A DNA stretch of 32,624 nt, taken from contig NZ_JOFV01000023.1 of NCBI RefSeq assembly GCF_000718325.1, forward strand, positions 1 through 32,624, in the 5' to 3' direction. This stretch comes from Oerskovia turbata (GTDB taxonomy: Bacteria > Actinomycetota > Actinomycetes > Actinomycetales > Cellulomonadaceae). A program made the translations under genes and the position numbers. This document shows positions 24,955-32,624 of this stretch, piece after piece; position 1 is the stretch's first letter, and each line of letters opens with the position of its first letter. The notes under the pieces are model-generated. The model was given only the letters and a program-made list of their open reading frames with translations, ran no database searches and was not told the origin of the DNA.

Positions 24955-25959
24955 GTGCCCGACCGAGGTCCTGACGCCACGGGCGCCGCCGTCGCCGAAC
25001 CGCTCGTGAGCGTCGTCGTCGCCACCAACCGCGGCGGGCCGTTCCTGGCCGAGGCGCTGGCCTCGGTCGCGACGCAGACGTACCCGCACGTCGAGCTCGT
25101 CGTCGTCGACGACGGATCTCCCGACCCGGCCGTGATCCGCGGCCTCGTCGAGGACGCGGGCGCCGGGACGGTCGTGCGGCTCGACCCGTCAGGCGTGTCC
25201 GCCGCACGCAACACGGGCGTCCGGCACACCCACGGCGAGCTGCTCGCGTTCCTCGACGACGACGACCGGTGGCACCCCGACCGCCTGCGCCTCGCGGTCG
25301 ACGCGCTGTCCGCCCGACCCGACGCCGTGATCTCCTACTGCGCGATGCGTACGGTCGACCCGACGGGCGAGCAGCTCGTGGCCGCGGACCAGCGCCCGGC
25401 CCGCGACGCACGAGACGTCGTCCGCGGCCTGACCGGGATCATGCTGCCCAACCTCGTGATCCGCCGCGGTGCCTTCGACGCCGTGGGCGGGTTCGACCCC
25501 GCGTACCGGCAGGGCGAGGACCTCGACCTGGTCCTCGCGGCCGCGACCCTCGGGCCCTTCGTCTTCGTCGACGAGGTCCTCGTCGACTACCGGTACCACC
25601 CCGGCAACACCACGCGCGCCTACCGGGATCTCGCGGCCGGCATCCGGGTGATCCTGCGCGAACGGCGCTCGCAGGCCCGCACAGCCGAGCGCGTCGGTCG
25701 TGCCACCCCTGCTGGACTGGACGCGGCCTACCGCGACCGGCTGCGCGCCAACGACCGCTTCGCCGCGTGGAGCGCCGCCCGGGCCGCGCGGGCCGACCTC
25801 TCGGAGCGCGGGGTCCGCGCCGCGCTCGGCCACGTCGCGTGGGCCGCGCGGTTCGCCCCGCTCGCGCCCCTCGACTGGGGGCGTGAGCGGGTACGTCGGG
25901 TCGTGAGCAGGGTGACGGGCGAGGCGACGGGCGCCGGTACCGGCTCGTCGACGGGCTAG
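24955..25959 (+). CDS. GT2-family glycosyltransferase
   Basis: 334 residues, GT-A fold. VSVVVATNRGGPFLAEALAS (18-37) and VVVDDGSPDP (49-58) form the nucleotide-binding part, SAARNTGV follows, and LAFLDDDDRW (97-106) holds the metal-binding Asp residues. EDLDLVLAAA is the usual later acidic motif. The C-terminal part is Ala/Arg-rich with no clear membrane helix. GTG 24955 is chosen because GAGGAG (24945-24950) lies 4 bases upstream and the fold starts just after; the frame upstream is antisense to the fused enzyme. It is divergent from that enzyme's operon and its TAG stop is shared, as CTAG, with the convergent gene. Confidence 0.92.
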   Translation: MPDRGPDATGAAVAEPLVSVVVATNRGGPFLAEALASVATQTYPHVELVVVDDGSPDPAVIRGLVEDAGAGTVVRLDPSGVSAARNTGVRHTHGELLAFLDDDDRWHPDRLRLAVDALSARPDAVISYCAMRTVDPTGEQLVAADQRPARDARDVVRGLTGIMLPNLVIRRGAFDAVGGFDPAYRQGEDLDLVLAAATLGPFVFVDEVLVDYRYHPGNTTRAYRDLAAGIRVILRERRSQARTAERVGRATPAGLDAAYRDRLRANDRFAAWSAARAARADLSERGVRAALGHVAWAARFAPLAPLDWGRERVRRVVSRVTGEATGAGTGSSTG

Positions 25960-27020
25960 GACGCGCCCTGCCGCCAGCCCGGCGGCGGGACGATCGGCGG
26001 AGCCGCCGGGACCCGCCCGAACCTCCACCCGGCGCTCCAGCTCAGCCGCCACACCAGGTCGGAGAGGTCCCCCGGGCGCCGGATCGTGGACGCCTTGCGG
26101 AACGCCTTCCGGACGAACGACCCACCGCGGACGGCGAGCGCCCGGCCACGCCGCGCGAGCCCCGCGAGGCGGCCCGGGATGCCCGCAGGCTGCGGGTCCT
26201 CCGCGGGGGCGAGGTCCGCCAGCACGTCGCCGCCCGTCGGCCCGCCGTCACCCGCCGACCCGACCTCGCCCGCCGGGGGAGAGGACTGCGCGTACAGCAG
26301 CGCGTACCGGTGACTCAGCCAGCGCTCGCCCGCGCCGTACGCGAAGGACTGCCGGGCGATGTTCCGCAGACCGTCCCGGCGTCGGACGTGCAGCACGATG
26401 TCCGGGTCGAACACCAGGTCGTGCCCCGCGAGCTGGACCCGGATGCAGAAGTCGTCGTCCTCCGCGGTCCTGGCCCCCTCGTAGAAGCCCCCGACCTCGT
26501 CGAAGACCGCCGCGCGCACGCCCATGTTGCCCGAGCCCGCCGTGACGAACTGCTCCAGCCCGGGCTTGACCGTCAACCGGTCCGTCTGGGCCGTCCACGT
26601 GACCGACGACGTCAGGTCGGCGTTGAGCCGGGACCCCTCGAACGGGCCCGCGACGAACTCGTGCTCCGCCAGGGCGCGGTGCATCGCCTCGACCCAGCCG
26701 TCCGCGACCATGTCGTCCGCGTCGCAGAACGCCAGGGCCTGCGACCTCGCCTGCGCGACCGCGATGTTGCGGGCCGCGCTCGGCCCGCGACGGGCCGAGG
26801 CGTCGACGAGCCGGAGCTCGGGCATGCGACCGGTCCACTCCTGCACGAGCCGACGGGTCCCGTCGCTCGACCCGTTGTCGCTCACGATCACCTCCCAGGG
26901 CCACGCGGGACGCTGCGCGAGCAGCGCGCCGAGCTGGACCCCGAGGGTCGCCTCCGCGTCGTACGCCGGGATGATCACCGAGAGCTCCGGGCGGGCCTGC
27001 GCGCCGGTGGGTGTGCTCAT
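25956..27020 (-). CDS. GT2-family glycosyltransferase
   Basis: 354 residues, GT-A fold. LSVIIPAYDAEATL (13-26), VIVSDNGSSDGT (44-55) and GPSAARNIAVA are standard; FCDADD (98-103) is the metal-binding site, and EDDDF (187-191) the later catalytic-region acidic motif. HVRRRDGLRNIARQSFAYGAGE near 211-232 is common to polysaccharide GT2 enzymes. The C-terminal third is basic and low in complexity. It is coupled to the deacetylase gene upstream by an ATGA overlap, and its stop shares the palindrome CTAG with the convergent GT2 gene. Confidence 0.92.
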   Translation of the reverse strand: MSTPTGAQARPELSVIIPAYDAEATLGVQLGALLAQRPAWPWEVIVSDNGSSDGTRRLVQEWTGRMPELRLVDASARRGPSAARNIAVAQARSQALAFCDADDMVADGWVEAMHRALAEHEFVAGPFEGSRLNADLTSSVTWTAQTDRLTVKPGLEQFVTAGSGNMGVRAAVFDEVGGFYEGARTAEDDDFCIRVQLAGHDLVFDPDIVLHVRRRDGLRNIARQSFAYGAGERWLSHRYALLYAQSSPPAGEVGSAGDGGPTGGDVLADLAPAEDPQPAGIPGRLAGLARRGRALAVRGGSFVRKAFRKASTIRRPGDLSDLVWRLSWSAGWRFGRVPAAPPIVPPPGWRQGAS

Positions 27021-27859
27021 GTCTGACGCATCCTCTCGCGGGCCATGCTCATGACGGGCTGGTACGTCGTCACCAGGTCGTGGGCGGTCACGGTCCGGTA
27101 GCCGTCGGCCACGAGACGGTCGAGCAGCAGGTCCAGGACCCGGGCGCGGTCGAAGGCCGGGAACAGCTCGTCGGCCGCGAGCGTCTCCGGGTCGCCCCGG
27201 TCGTCGTGGAGCAGGAGCATGCTCCCGGGGAAGATCGTCGACAGGGCGCGCTCGGCGATCCGCTCCTCCTCGTCGTCGACCCAGTCGAACGCGTCGCCCG
27301 ACCAGATGAGCACGTCCATGCCGAGCCCCGCGATGCCGTGCGCCTGACGGACCGTGTGCGCACCGTACGGGGGCCGGAACGAGACGAGCGGCGCCGAGAC
27401 GATCGACTCGACCTCGTCCTTCGCGTCCCGCACGTACCGGACCGCCTCGGCGTCCCCCATCGTCAGCAGCGACCGGTGGTCCTGCCCGTGGAGCGCGAGC
27501 TCGTGCCCCTCGGCGAGGATGCGGCGGGCGATCCCCGGGTGCGCCCGGACCTGCCGGGCGAGCGCGAAGAACGTCGCGGTCTCACCGCGCGCGGCGAGCA
27601 GGTCGAGCAGGCGAGGCGTGTGCTCGGGGTGCGGGCCGTCGTCGTACGTGATCGACACGACCCGGTCCGACGTGTTGACGCAGAACGTGCCGAGCGCGCG
27701 CGTCAGGGCGCGGGGGAGCGGGAGTCGCGTGTACGCGACCTGCGCGAACCCGCCCCCCACGGGCGCGGGCCTGCTCTCGATGTCGCGGCGACGGACCACG
27801 ATCCCGCGGGGAGCGCGACGGGCCGTGGTGCGGGATCCGCCGGGCAGGGACTCGGACAT
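27017..27859 (-). CDS. Polysaccharide deacetylase (NodB homology, CE4-type)
   Basis: 280 residues. The NodB domain shows all main motifs: SITYDDGP (69-76) with Asp73/Asp74 as base and metal ligand, HGQDH (124-128) with both metal-binding His, RPPYG (162-166), WSGDAFDW (186-193), and LLLHDD late in the chain. It removes N- or O-acetyl groups from sugars. No signal peptide or membrane helix is seen; the first 60 residues are basic, so it may work on precursors inside the cell, which is less usual than the extracellular wall deacetylases. ATG 27859 has a GAGGG-type site upstream. It is coupled to the GT2 gene that follows. Confidence 0.92.
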   Translation of the reverse strand: MSESLPGGSRTTARRAPRGIVVRRRDIESRPAPVGGGFAQVAYTRLPLPRALTRALGTFCVNTSDRVVSITYDDGPHPEHTPRLLDLLAARGETATFFALARQVRAHPGIARRILAEGHELALHGQDHRSLLTMGDAEAVRYVRDAKDEVESIVSAPLVSFRPPYGAHTVRQAHGIAGLGMDVLIWSGDAFDWVDDEEERIAERALSTIFPGSMLLLHDDRGDPETLAADELFPAFDRARVLDLLLDRLVADGYRTVTAHDLVTTYQPVMSMARERMRQT

Positions 27860-27925
27860 CGGCTGACCCTCTCTGGTCGTCCGGGACGGGGGACCGCGCC
27901 GGACCGGCCGGGCGGGGTGGTGCAG

Positions 27926-27931
27926 ATGCTA
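27926..27931 (-). promoter_or_regulatory. Candidate -10 box for the deacetylase/GT2 pair
   Basis: TAGCAT on the minus strand fits TANNNT and would give a leader of about 60 bases before the ATG at 27859. No clear -35. Confidence 0.3.
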
Positions 27932-27937
27932 CGGGTG

Positions 27938-27967
27938 AGGCGGGACGGGCGCGTGCGCGTCCCGCCT
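27938..27967 (-). terminator. Hairpin at the end of the kinase-like gene
   Basis: A 10-bp perfect stem (27938-27947 with 27958-27967) with a 10-base loop overlaps two bases of the kinase-like gene's TAG stop. It would end that transcript just before the deacetylase promoter. Confidence 0.6.
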
Positions 27968-28703
27968 AGGTGCGGACACCGTCGAGCGCCTCGAGCTTCG
28001 CGAGGGCAGCGGGGTCGCCGGCGCTCGCGGCGACGAGCCGGGGCCGGAGTGCGTCGACCGCGTCCTGGAGACTCACGCCGAGCATGTGGTGGAAGGACCA
28101 GTCGTCCTCGGGGTCGAACGCCGGGTCGAGGCTCCGGTCGCGCGGGCGCGGGTCGTTGCCCGTGATGTCTCCCGAGTCGAGGAACGGGATGCCCGGAGTC
28201 CGTGGCCCGAAGGTCTCGAAGTCGGTCACGACGGGCCTGCCGTCGAGCATCCAGATGTTGTGCGGCTGCAGGTCGCCGTGCAGGTTGCCCGTGAGGTAGA
28301 TCTCGAGCAGGACGTCCAGGGTCCACGCCCCCATGTCGACGCGGCCCTCCCACGAGAGCTGCTGCCCGGCGATGTCGAGCCGGGACTCGTCGGGCAGGCG
28401 CGGGACCGTGAACCCGCGGCGGTGCCACCGCACCACGGGCATGCGCCACGGCCGGTCGCCGAAGAGGTCTCCCGTGGCCCTCTCGGCGAGGAACGCGTCC
28501 TTGCCGACGCGGGTGCGCGCGAAGTACTTCGAGACCGTGGGGCGCCCGCGGGTCGTGGTGTAGACGGTCACCGAGCGGTCGGTGGCCTTGACGAACGTCG
28601 CGCCGACGGGACTGCCGAAGATGTAGACCATCCGCGCGCGGTCCACGATCCTGCGGACCAGCGAGCGCGGCGGCCCCTCCGCCCGGACGGCAGGCATGCT
28701 CAT
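27966..28703 (-). CDS. Small APH/LPS-kinase-like phosphotransferase
   Basis: 245 residues with a protein-kinase-like catalytic core. LHGDLQPHN (141-149) supplies the catalytic Asp144 and metal-binding Asn149, and VTDFETFG (159-166) the second metal site, as in aminoglycoside phosphotransferases and the WaaP/Kdo-kinase group. Lys59 in VSKYF is the likely ATP lysine. The N-terminal lobe is shorter than in APH enzymes. The target is unknown; among polysaccharide genes a sugar or glycolipid is plausible. ATG 28703 has GAGGAG 5 bases upstream. It lies 173 bases downstream of the NDK-like/NTase gene on the same strand, so they may share a transcript. Confidence 0.75.
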   Translation of the reverse strand: MSMPAVRAEGPPRSLVRRIVDRARMVYIFGSPVGATFVKATDRSVTVYTTTRGRPTVSKYFARTRVGKDAFLAERATGDLFGDRPWRMPVVRWHRRGFTVPRLPDESRLDIAGQQLSWEGRVDMGAWTLDVLLEIYLTGNLHGDLQPHNIWMLDGRPVVTDFETFGPRTPGIPFLDSGDITGNDPRPRDRSLDPAFDPEDDWSFHHMLGVSLQDAVDALRPRLVAASAGDPAALAKLEALDGVRT

Positions 28704-28830
28704 GACGACTCCTCGACTGGTGGTGTGCGGTCGCGGACCCCCACGATCGATCCGGCAACGGTAGCGGTGAGCGCCGCGGCCGGTCCATGGCAGGACGCCG
28801 CGAGAGCGGGCGAAATCGGGTCGCCCGGCG

Positions 28831-28850
28831 CCTCGTCGGGCCTCGTCGGG
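28831..28850. repeat. Tandem 10-base direct repeat
   Basis: Two exact adjacent copies of a 10-base unit (CCTCGTCGGG) lie in the 173-base gap between the kinase-like gene and the NDK-like/NTase gene. No coding potential is apparent in the gap; role unknown. Confidence 0.6.
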
Positions 28851-28876
28851 CCCCGTGGTGCCCGGCGCCCGTCCGC

Positions 28877-30235
28877 TCAGGCCCCGCGGTGCCTGAGCGT
28901 GTGGACCGCGGAACGCAGCCGGTGGTATGCGCCCCGCACCGCGCGGGACCTGCCCACGGCCCTGGCCACGGGGCTGCGCTTCGCGGACTGCCACAGCTCG
29001 GCCGTCGCGACCTTGAGCGGCGGGTCGGCGAGCGGCGTGAGCCGGAACAGCGCGAGGAACTCGTCGTTGCGGTGCACCGCCGGGTCGACGGGCAGCGGGA
29101 CCGTGAACCCGTGCCCCGCGAGGTACCCGTCGAGCTGGGAGGCTGCGACCGCGTCCTGCGTAAGGGTGTGCGCGACCTGCTCGGGCAGCCCGACGTCGAG
29201 GGCGAGCTGCGTGAGCCGCCCGACGTAGGCGGGCTTGACCGCCGGCTTCTGCACCTTGGCGTGGTAGAGCAGCGAGAAGAGGTGGTCGTCGTGCCGGGGC
29301 ACCGCGACCGGGCCCTCCCGCCACTCGCGGCGCGCGAGGATCTCGCGCTGCCACTCGGTGTCGAGGTAGCCGTCGCCCACGTACCGGGTGTCGAAGAAGA
29401 CCTCCTCGCCCCCGACGACGGTCCGGAACTGCGCACCCTCCGGCCCGGGGTACACCTCGCTCGCGTTGAGGACGGCCGCGAGGTCCGTCTGGTCGTCGCA
29501 CAGCACGTCGATCTCGTGGTCGTCCTCGAGGGCACCGGGGAGGTCGTCGAAGTTGCGCAGCACGACGTACCGGGACGTCCAGCGCAGGGTGCGGAACACC
29601 TGGTCGAGGCTGTCCCACCCGTGGCTGCCCACGACGTCCTCCGCGAGCACCGAGGTGCCGTGGGCCGGACTTTCCTGCGCGATGATCTCGCGCAGGCGCT
29701 CGGGCCCCAGGACGAGCGTCGCGTCGCGGAAGAACTCGCGGATGTTGTTGCTCGAGTGGATGCGGTACCCACCAGTGAGCGCGCGGGCCGCGGCCTTGAC
29801 GCGTGCGACGTTGACGTTGGTGAGCTCGACGTAGCCCGTGACGTTCTGCCGGTAGGAGTAGGCCGGGGCGTGGTCCTCCAGGATCAGCAGGAGGAACGGG
29901 CCGTCGCCCACCTCCTCGTGCTTGGGCGACGTGCCCCACAGCGTCTGCCCGTAGAGCCGCTCGAAGTCGTTGACCATCTTCTCGGCGCTCCACCGGACCT
30001 CGATCTGAGCGAGGATCGTGAAGTCGGCCGCGACGCGTTCGACGATCTCGGCCTCGTGCGCCCGTCCCCCGGACCACACGACCAGGAGCTGGAGGTCACG
30101 GTCGTACTGGTGGGCGAACGCACCGACCTCGGGCGACCACCGGTAGGTCAGGTCCGCGGGGTCGTACGAGGAGACGGGGATCCGGGCAGGGGGCTCGGTC
30201 CGCGCAAGGTCGGGCTCGCTGCCGGGACGGTTCAT
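28877..30235 (-). CDS. Two-domain protein: NDK-like N-terminal domain and nucleotidyltransferase-like C-terminal domain
   Basis: 452 residues; no family recognised with certainty. Residues about 45-180 run like a nucleoside diphosphate kinase: LQLLVVWSGG, EIVERVAADFTILAQIEVRWSAEKMVNDFERLY, GPFLLLILE, then YRIHSSNNIREFF, where His160 falls at the catalytic-His place of the NDK motif IHGSDS. The usual P-loop-like Lys of KPD is absent. Residues about 215-345 resemble a minimal nucleotidyltransferase: YVVLRNFDDLP, DHEIDVLCDD (Asp239/Glu241/Asp243) and VFFDTR (Asp282), then FSLLYHAKVQK. No signal peptide or membrane helix. ATG 30235 is 6 bases after a TACTGT box. It lies at the edge of the polysaccharide genes, before a kinase-like gene. 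Domain calls are inference from motif order. Confidence 0.6.
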   Translation of the reverse strand: MNRPGSEPDLARTEPPARIPVSSYDPADLTYRWSPEVGAFAHQYDRDLQLLVVWSGGRAHEAEIVERVAADFTILAQIEVRWSAEKMVNDFERLYGQTLWGTSPKHEEVGDGPFLLLILEDHAPAYSYRQNVTGYVELTNVNVARVKAAARALTGGYRIHSSNNIREFFRDATLVLGPERLREIIAQESPAHGTSVLAEDVVGSHGWDSLDQVFRTLRWTSRYVVLRNFDDLPGALEDDHEIDVLCDDQTDLAAVLNASEVYPGPEGAQFRTVVGGEEVFFDTRYVGDGYLDTEWQREILARREWREGPVAVPRHDDHLFSLLYHAKVQKPAVKPAYVGRLTQLALDVGLPEQVAHTLTQDAVAASQLDGYLAGHGFTVPLPVDPAVHRNDEFLALFRLTPLADPPLKVATAELWQSAKRSPVARAVGRSRAVRGAYHRLRSAVHTLRHRGA

Positions 30236-30241
30236 GGCGCG

Positions 30242-30247
30242 ACAGTA
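30242..30247 (-). promoter_or_regulatory. -10 box of a probable leaderless promoter
   Basis: On the minus strand TACTGT lies 6 bases before the ATG at 30235 with no ribosome binding site between. The same spacing occurs before the GPP34 gene. Confidence 0.45.
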
Positions 30248-30378
30248 ACGCACACGTCGTGCGTCGTGCCGGGCTGCGACGCGCTGGGAGGGGGCTCTCG
30301 CCCGGGTGAACTTTGCTCGTCGACCTTCCGCCGGATTCCGCGCCGATGGTTCGATGGGATCTGGTGGCCGCTCCGGGG

Positions 30379-30408
30379 GTACGTCGCGAGCTGTCGCTCG
30401 ACACGTAC
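30379..30408 (+). other. Stem-loop in the leader of the LamG-type protein gene
   Basis: GTACGT (30379-30384) pairs with ACGTAC (30403-30408), and the inner bases GTCG...CGAC can continue the stem imperfectly. It sits 35 bases before the ATG. It could be a leader hairpin or a protein-binding site; I recognise no known RNA family. Confidence 0.35.
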
Positions 30409-30443
30409 GGATCCACCGCCAGTGACTCCGGACAGGATCGATC

Positions 30444-32624
30444 ATGACGGCACGCACCGACGGCCCGCACCGTCGACCGAGGACCGCACGCCGCAGGATC
30501 GCACGCGCCGTGGCGCCCCTCGTGGTCCTCGGGCTCGTCCTCGCCACGGCCGGTTCGGTCGTGACGAGCGACGTGGGGCCTGCGTCTGCGTCTGCGCCCA
30601 CGCCTGTCCCCGTCACCGCCGTCGAGGGCGACAGCCGGTCGGAGAGCCGTGCCATCGGGGGCACGGTCGGGCAGGACGTCGTCCCGAACTTCTCGGCGGA
30701 CGGGGCCGGTCCGCAGACCCCGTCGAGGGTCGCGTCGTCGCTCTGGTGGCGGTGGACGGCCCCGGCGTCGGGCCCCATCAGCTTCTCGACGAGCGGCAGC
30801 GAGCTCGACACGACCGTCGCGGTGCGCCGGGCGTCGGCCCCGAAGACCGTGGTCGCGACCAACGACGACGACGGCGACGTCTCGACCTCCCGGGTCACGT
30901 TCGACGCGGTCGAGGGCGAGGAGTATCTCGTCGAGGTCGGCACCAAGGCCGGCGAGCCGGGCCTCGTGACGCTGGCGTGGCAGGAGCCCGCCCCGTCGCT
31001 CGACGCCGTGCCGAGCGCGCCGGACGGGCCGAGCGCCCTGGCCGCCGAGACGGCTCTCACGACGACGGCGGTCCCGCTGAGCGGCAACACGGGGGAGAAG
31101 CCGCAGTCCAAGCTGTGGTTCGCGCACGACACGTGGTGGGTCGTGCTCGCGTCGACGAGCACGACGCCCGCGGGGACCTGGGTCTGGCGCCATGACCAGA
31201 CCGCGGGGACCTGGACGAACGTCGTGCGGATCTCGGACCGCACCGACGTGCGTGCGGACGTCAAGGTCGTGGGAGACGTCGCGCACGTCCTGCTCCACGG
31301 CCCGACGACGTCGCTCGTCTCGGTCGAGCACGTCGCCTCCACGAACTCCTACCAGCCGTGGTCCCAGCGTCAGACCGCGACCGCGGTCTCGCTGCCGGGC
31401 AGCGAGACAGGCACGATCGACGTCGACTCGACAGGCCGGCTGTGGCTCGTCTCGGACACGAGCACGAGCATCCAGGCGCGCTACTCCGACTCCCCGTACA
31501 CGTCGTTCTCGACCCCCGTCACGGTGGCCTCGGGCGTCCTGGACGACGACATCGGCATGGTCACGGCGCTGCCGGGCGGGAAGATCGGGGTGCTCTGGTC
31601 CAACCAGAGCACCAAGCGTTTCGGCTTCCGCACGCACGTCGACGGTGCCTCTCCGGCGACGTGGGCGGCCGACGAGAAGCCCGCGCAGTCCTCGGCCCTG
31701 AACCTCGGAGACGGGATGGCCGACGACCACTTGAACGTCGCGGTCGCGTCCGACGGGACCCTCTACGCCGCGGTCAAGACGTCGTACGACTCGTCGAGCG
31801 CGACGGTGATCGGGCTCCTCGTCCGTCGCCCGAACGGCACGTGGGACCCGCTCCACGAGGTGGACCGCCGCGGTACGCGACCGATCGTGGAGATCGACGA
31901 GGTCACGGGCCTCCTGCGCGTCGTCTACACGCGCAGCGAGCTGCTCGACGACATCATCGAGAAGGTGACGCCGCTCGCGTCGATCAGCTTCGCCCAGAGC
32001 GCCACGACCGTGCTCGACGGGGCGTACAACAACGTCACGGGCACCAAGCAGAACGTGCCGGGCGCGACGCTCGTCATGGCGGCCTCGAGCTCGACGGCCG
32101 GCACGGCCCGGCTGCCGTGGGTCGACCCGCGCGGGCCCGTCGCCACGGCGGGCCTGACCGCGACGTCGGTCGGGGTCGCCACGACCGGGACGCTCAAGGG
32201 TTCGTCGCCGGTGGGCGGTGCGCTGACGTTCGAGGTGGTCGCCGCGCCGTCGTCGGGCACGGTCACGCTGACGAACCCCGCCACGGGCGCGTTCACGTAC
32301 ACGCCCGCCGCGGGCTTCGTGGGGGCCACGAGCTTCACGTTCCGCGTGAGAGCCGGGACGACGTGGTCGAACGTCGCGACCCAGACCGTGCGGGTCACGG
32401 CGGTGGCCGGGGCCCGGGGCACGTGGGAGCTCGACGAGGGCGCGGGCGTGCTCGCGGCGGACTCCTCGGGCTGGGGGTTCCAGGGCACGCTGACCGGGGG
32501 GACGAGCTGGGTCACGGGCAAGGCGGGCACGGCGGTGCGTCTCGACGGGTCGACGGGCAAGGTGTCGGTGCCGGACGGGGACGGGTTGGACGTGTCGTCG
32601 GCGTTGTCGGTGTCGGTGTGGGTG
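30444..32624 (+). CDS. Large secreted multidomain protein with PPC-like, propeller-like, Ig-like and LamG-like regions (5' part)
   Basis: The frame is open for 727 codons to the window edge, so the C terminus is missing. Start: ATG 30444 with ACAGGA 7 bases upstream. A basic N-region with RRR, a hydrophobic core (about 24-42) and ASASA (47-51) make a Sec signal peptide. Residues about 70-178 resemble a bacterial pre-peptidase C-terminal (PPC) domain (SLWWRWTAPASG, TNDDDGD). About 220-545 has repeated WxV/RxxDG-type strands that suggest a beta-propeller. About 585-652 is an Ig/cadherin-like repeat (SGTVTLTNPATGAFTYTPAAGFVG). From about 656 a LamG/concanavalin-like fold begins (WELDEGAGVLAADSSG, VRLDGSTGKVSVPDG). 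Probably a cell-surface or secreted carbohydrate-binding protein; a catalytic domain may lie beyond the window. Confidence 0.88.
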   Translation, partial: MTARTDGPHRRPRTARRRIARAVAPLVVLGLVLATAGSVVTSDVGPASASAPTPVPVTAVEGDSRSESRAIGGTVGQDVVPNFSADGAGPQTPSRVASSLWWRWTAPASGPISFSTSGSELDTTVAVRRASAPKTVVATNDDDGDVSTSRVTFDAVEGEEYLVEVGTKAGEPGLVTLAWQEPAPSLDAVPSAPDGPSALAAETALTTTAVPLSGNTGEKPQSKLWFAHDTWWVVLASTSTTPAGTWVWRHDQTAGTWTNVVRISDRTDVRADVKVVGDVAHVLLHGPTTSLVSVEHVASTNSYQPWSQRQTATAVSLPGSETGTIDVDSTGRLWLVSDTSTSIQARYSDSPYTSFSTPVTVASGVLDDDIGMVTALPGGKIGVLWSNQSTKRFGFRTHVDGASPATWAADEKPAQSSALNLGDGMADDHLNVAVASDGTLYAAVKTSYDSSSATVIGLLVRRPNGTWDPLHEVDRRGTRPIVEIDEVTGLLRVVYTRSELLDDIIEKVTPLASISFAQSATTVLDGAYNNVTGTKQNVPGATLVMAASSSTAGTARLPWVDPRGPVATAGLTATSVGVATTGTLKGSSPVGGALTFEVVAAPSSGTVTLTNPATGAFTYTPAAGFVGATSFTFRVRAGTTWSNVATQTVRVTAVAGARGTWELDEGAGVLAADSSGWGFQGTLTGGTSWVTGKAGTAVRLDGSTGKVSVPDGDGLDVSSALSVSVWV

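Noticed and set aside
24877..25089. Upstream extension of the GT4-GT2 fusion
   Set aside because: The extra 71 residues are unlike any protein and overlap the start of the divergent GT2 gene; the GT4 fold begins at MRILRVSHS.
30096..31856. Minus-strand open frame opposite the LamG-type protein
   Set aside because: The plus strand has a signal peptide, ribosome binding site and domains in an uninterrupted frame; the minus frame has none.

Overview
The window is a chromosomal segment of a very GC-rich actinobacterium. GTG starts are frequent, 4-base ATGA/GTGA overlaps link many genes, and terminator hairpins lack clear U-tracts. The gene order G5-domain muralytic protein / rsmA / ispE, later glmU / prs / rplY / pth, is the conserved housekeeping neighbourhood known from Actinomycetota such as Mycobacterium and Streptomyces. 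Together with the polysaccharide genes and the LamG-type surface protein this suggests a member of Micrococcales, possibly Cellulomonas-like; the genus is inference. No gene-free gap exceeds 300 bases; the longest (12924-13213) holds a promoter and a long leader for rplY.

Region 1 (1-4787, + strand): the 3' end of a secreted cell-wall lytic protein, then rsmA (16S rRNA dimethylation) overlapping ispE (isoprenoid precursors), then an ABC-F translation factor. Region 2 (4798-8376, - strand): a 63-base perfect palindrome, a MarR regulator with its own operator/promoter, and a NatAB-like ABC-2 exporter (ATPase plus permease) preceded by a TetR regulator. Region 3 (8595-14552, + strand): tRNA-Gln(UUG) directly followed by glmU and prs, then a SIMPL-domain protein, a GPP34-family protein, rplY and pth, separated by strong hairpins.

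Region 4 (14690-30235) is a surface-polysaccharide locus. A + strand operon encodes a GT4 glycosyltransferase, a Wzz/CpsD-like chain-length protein with a degenerate P-loop, and a second GT4 enzyme. Facing it is a - strand operon of four overlapping genes: a GT4-GT2 fusion, a Wzy/O-antigen-ligase-like membrane protein, a GT4 enzyme and a TuaH-like enzyme. Beyond lie a + strand GT2 enzyme, a - strand GT2 enzyme plus NodB-type deacetylase pair, a small APH/LPS-kinase-like protein, and a two-domain protein that I read as NDK-like plus nucleotidyltransferase-like. The working model is assembly, polymerisation and length control of a cell-wall glycopolymer, with deacetylation and possibly phosphate-linked decoration. 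Priming transferase, flippase and nucleotide-sugar genes are not in the window.

Region 5 (30444-end, + strand): the 5' part of a large secreted multidomain protein (PPC-like, beta-propeller-like, Ig-like, LamG-like) that runs off the window.

A recurring feature is the apparently leaderless start: rsmA, the MarR gene, the GPP34 gene and the NDK-like/NTase gene each have a TANNNT box 6 or 7 bases before the ATG and no ribosome binding site.
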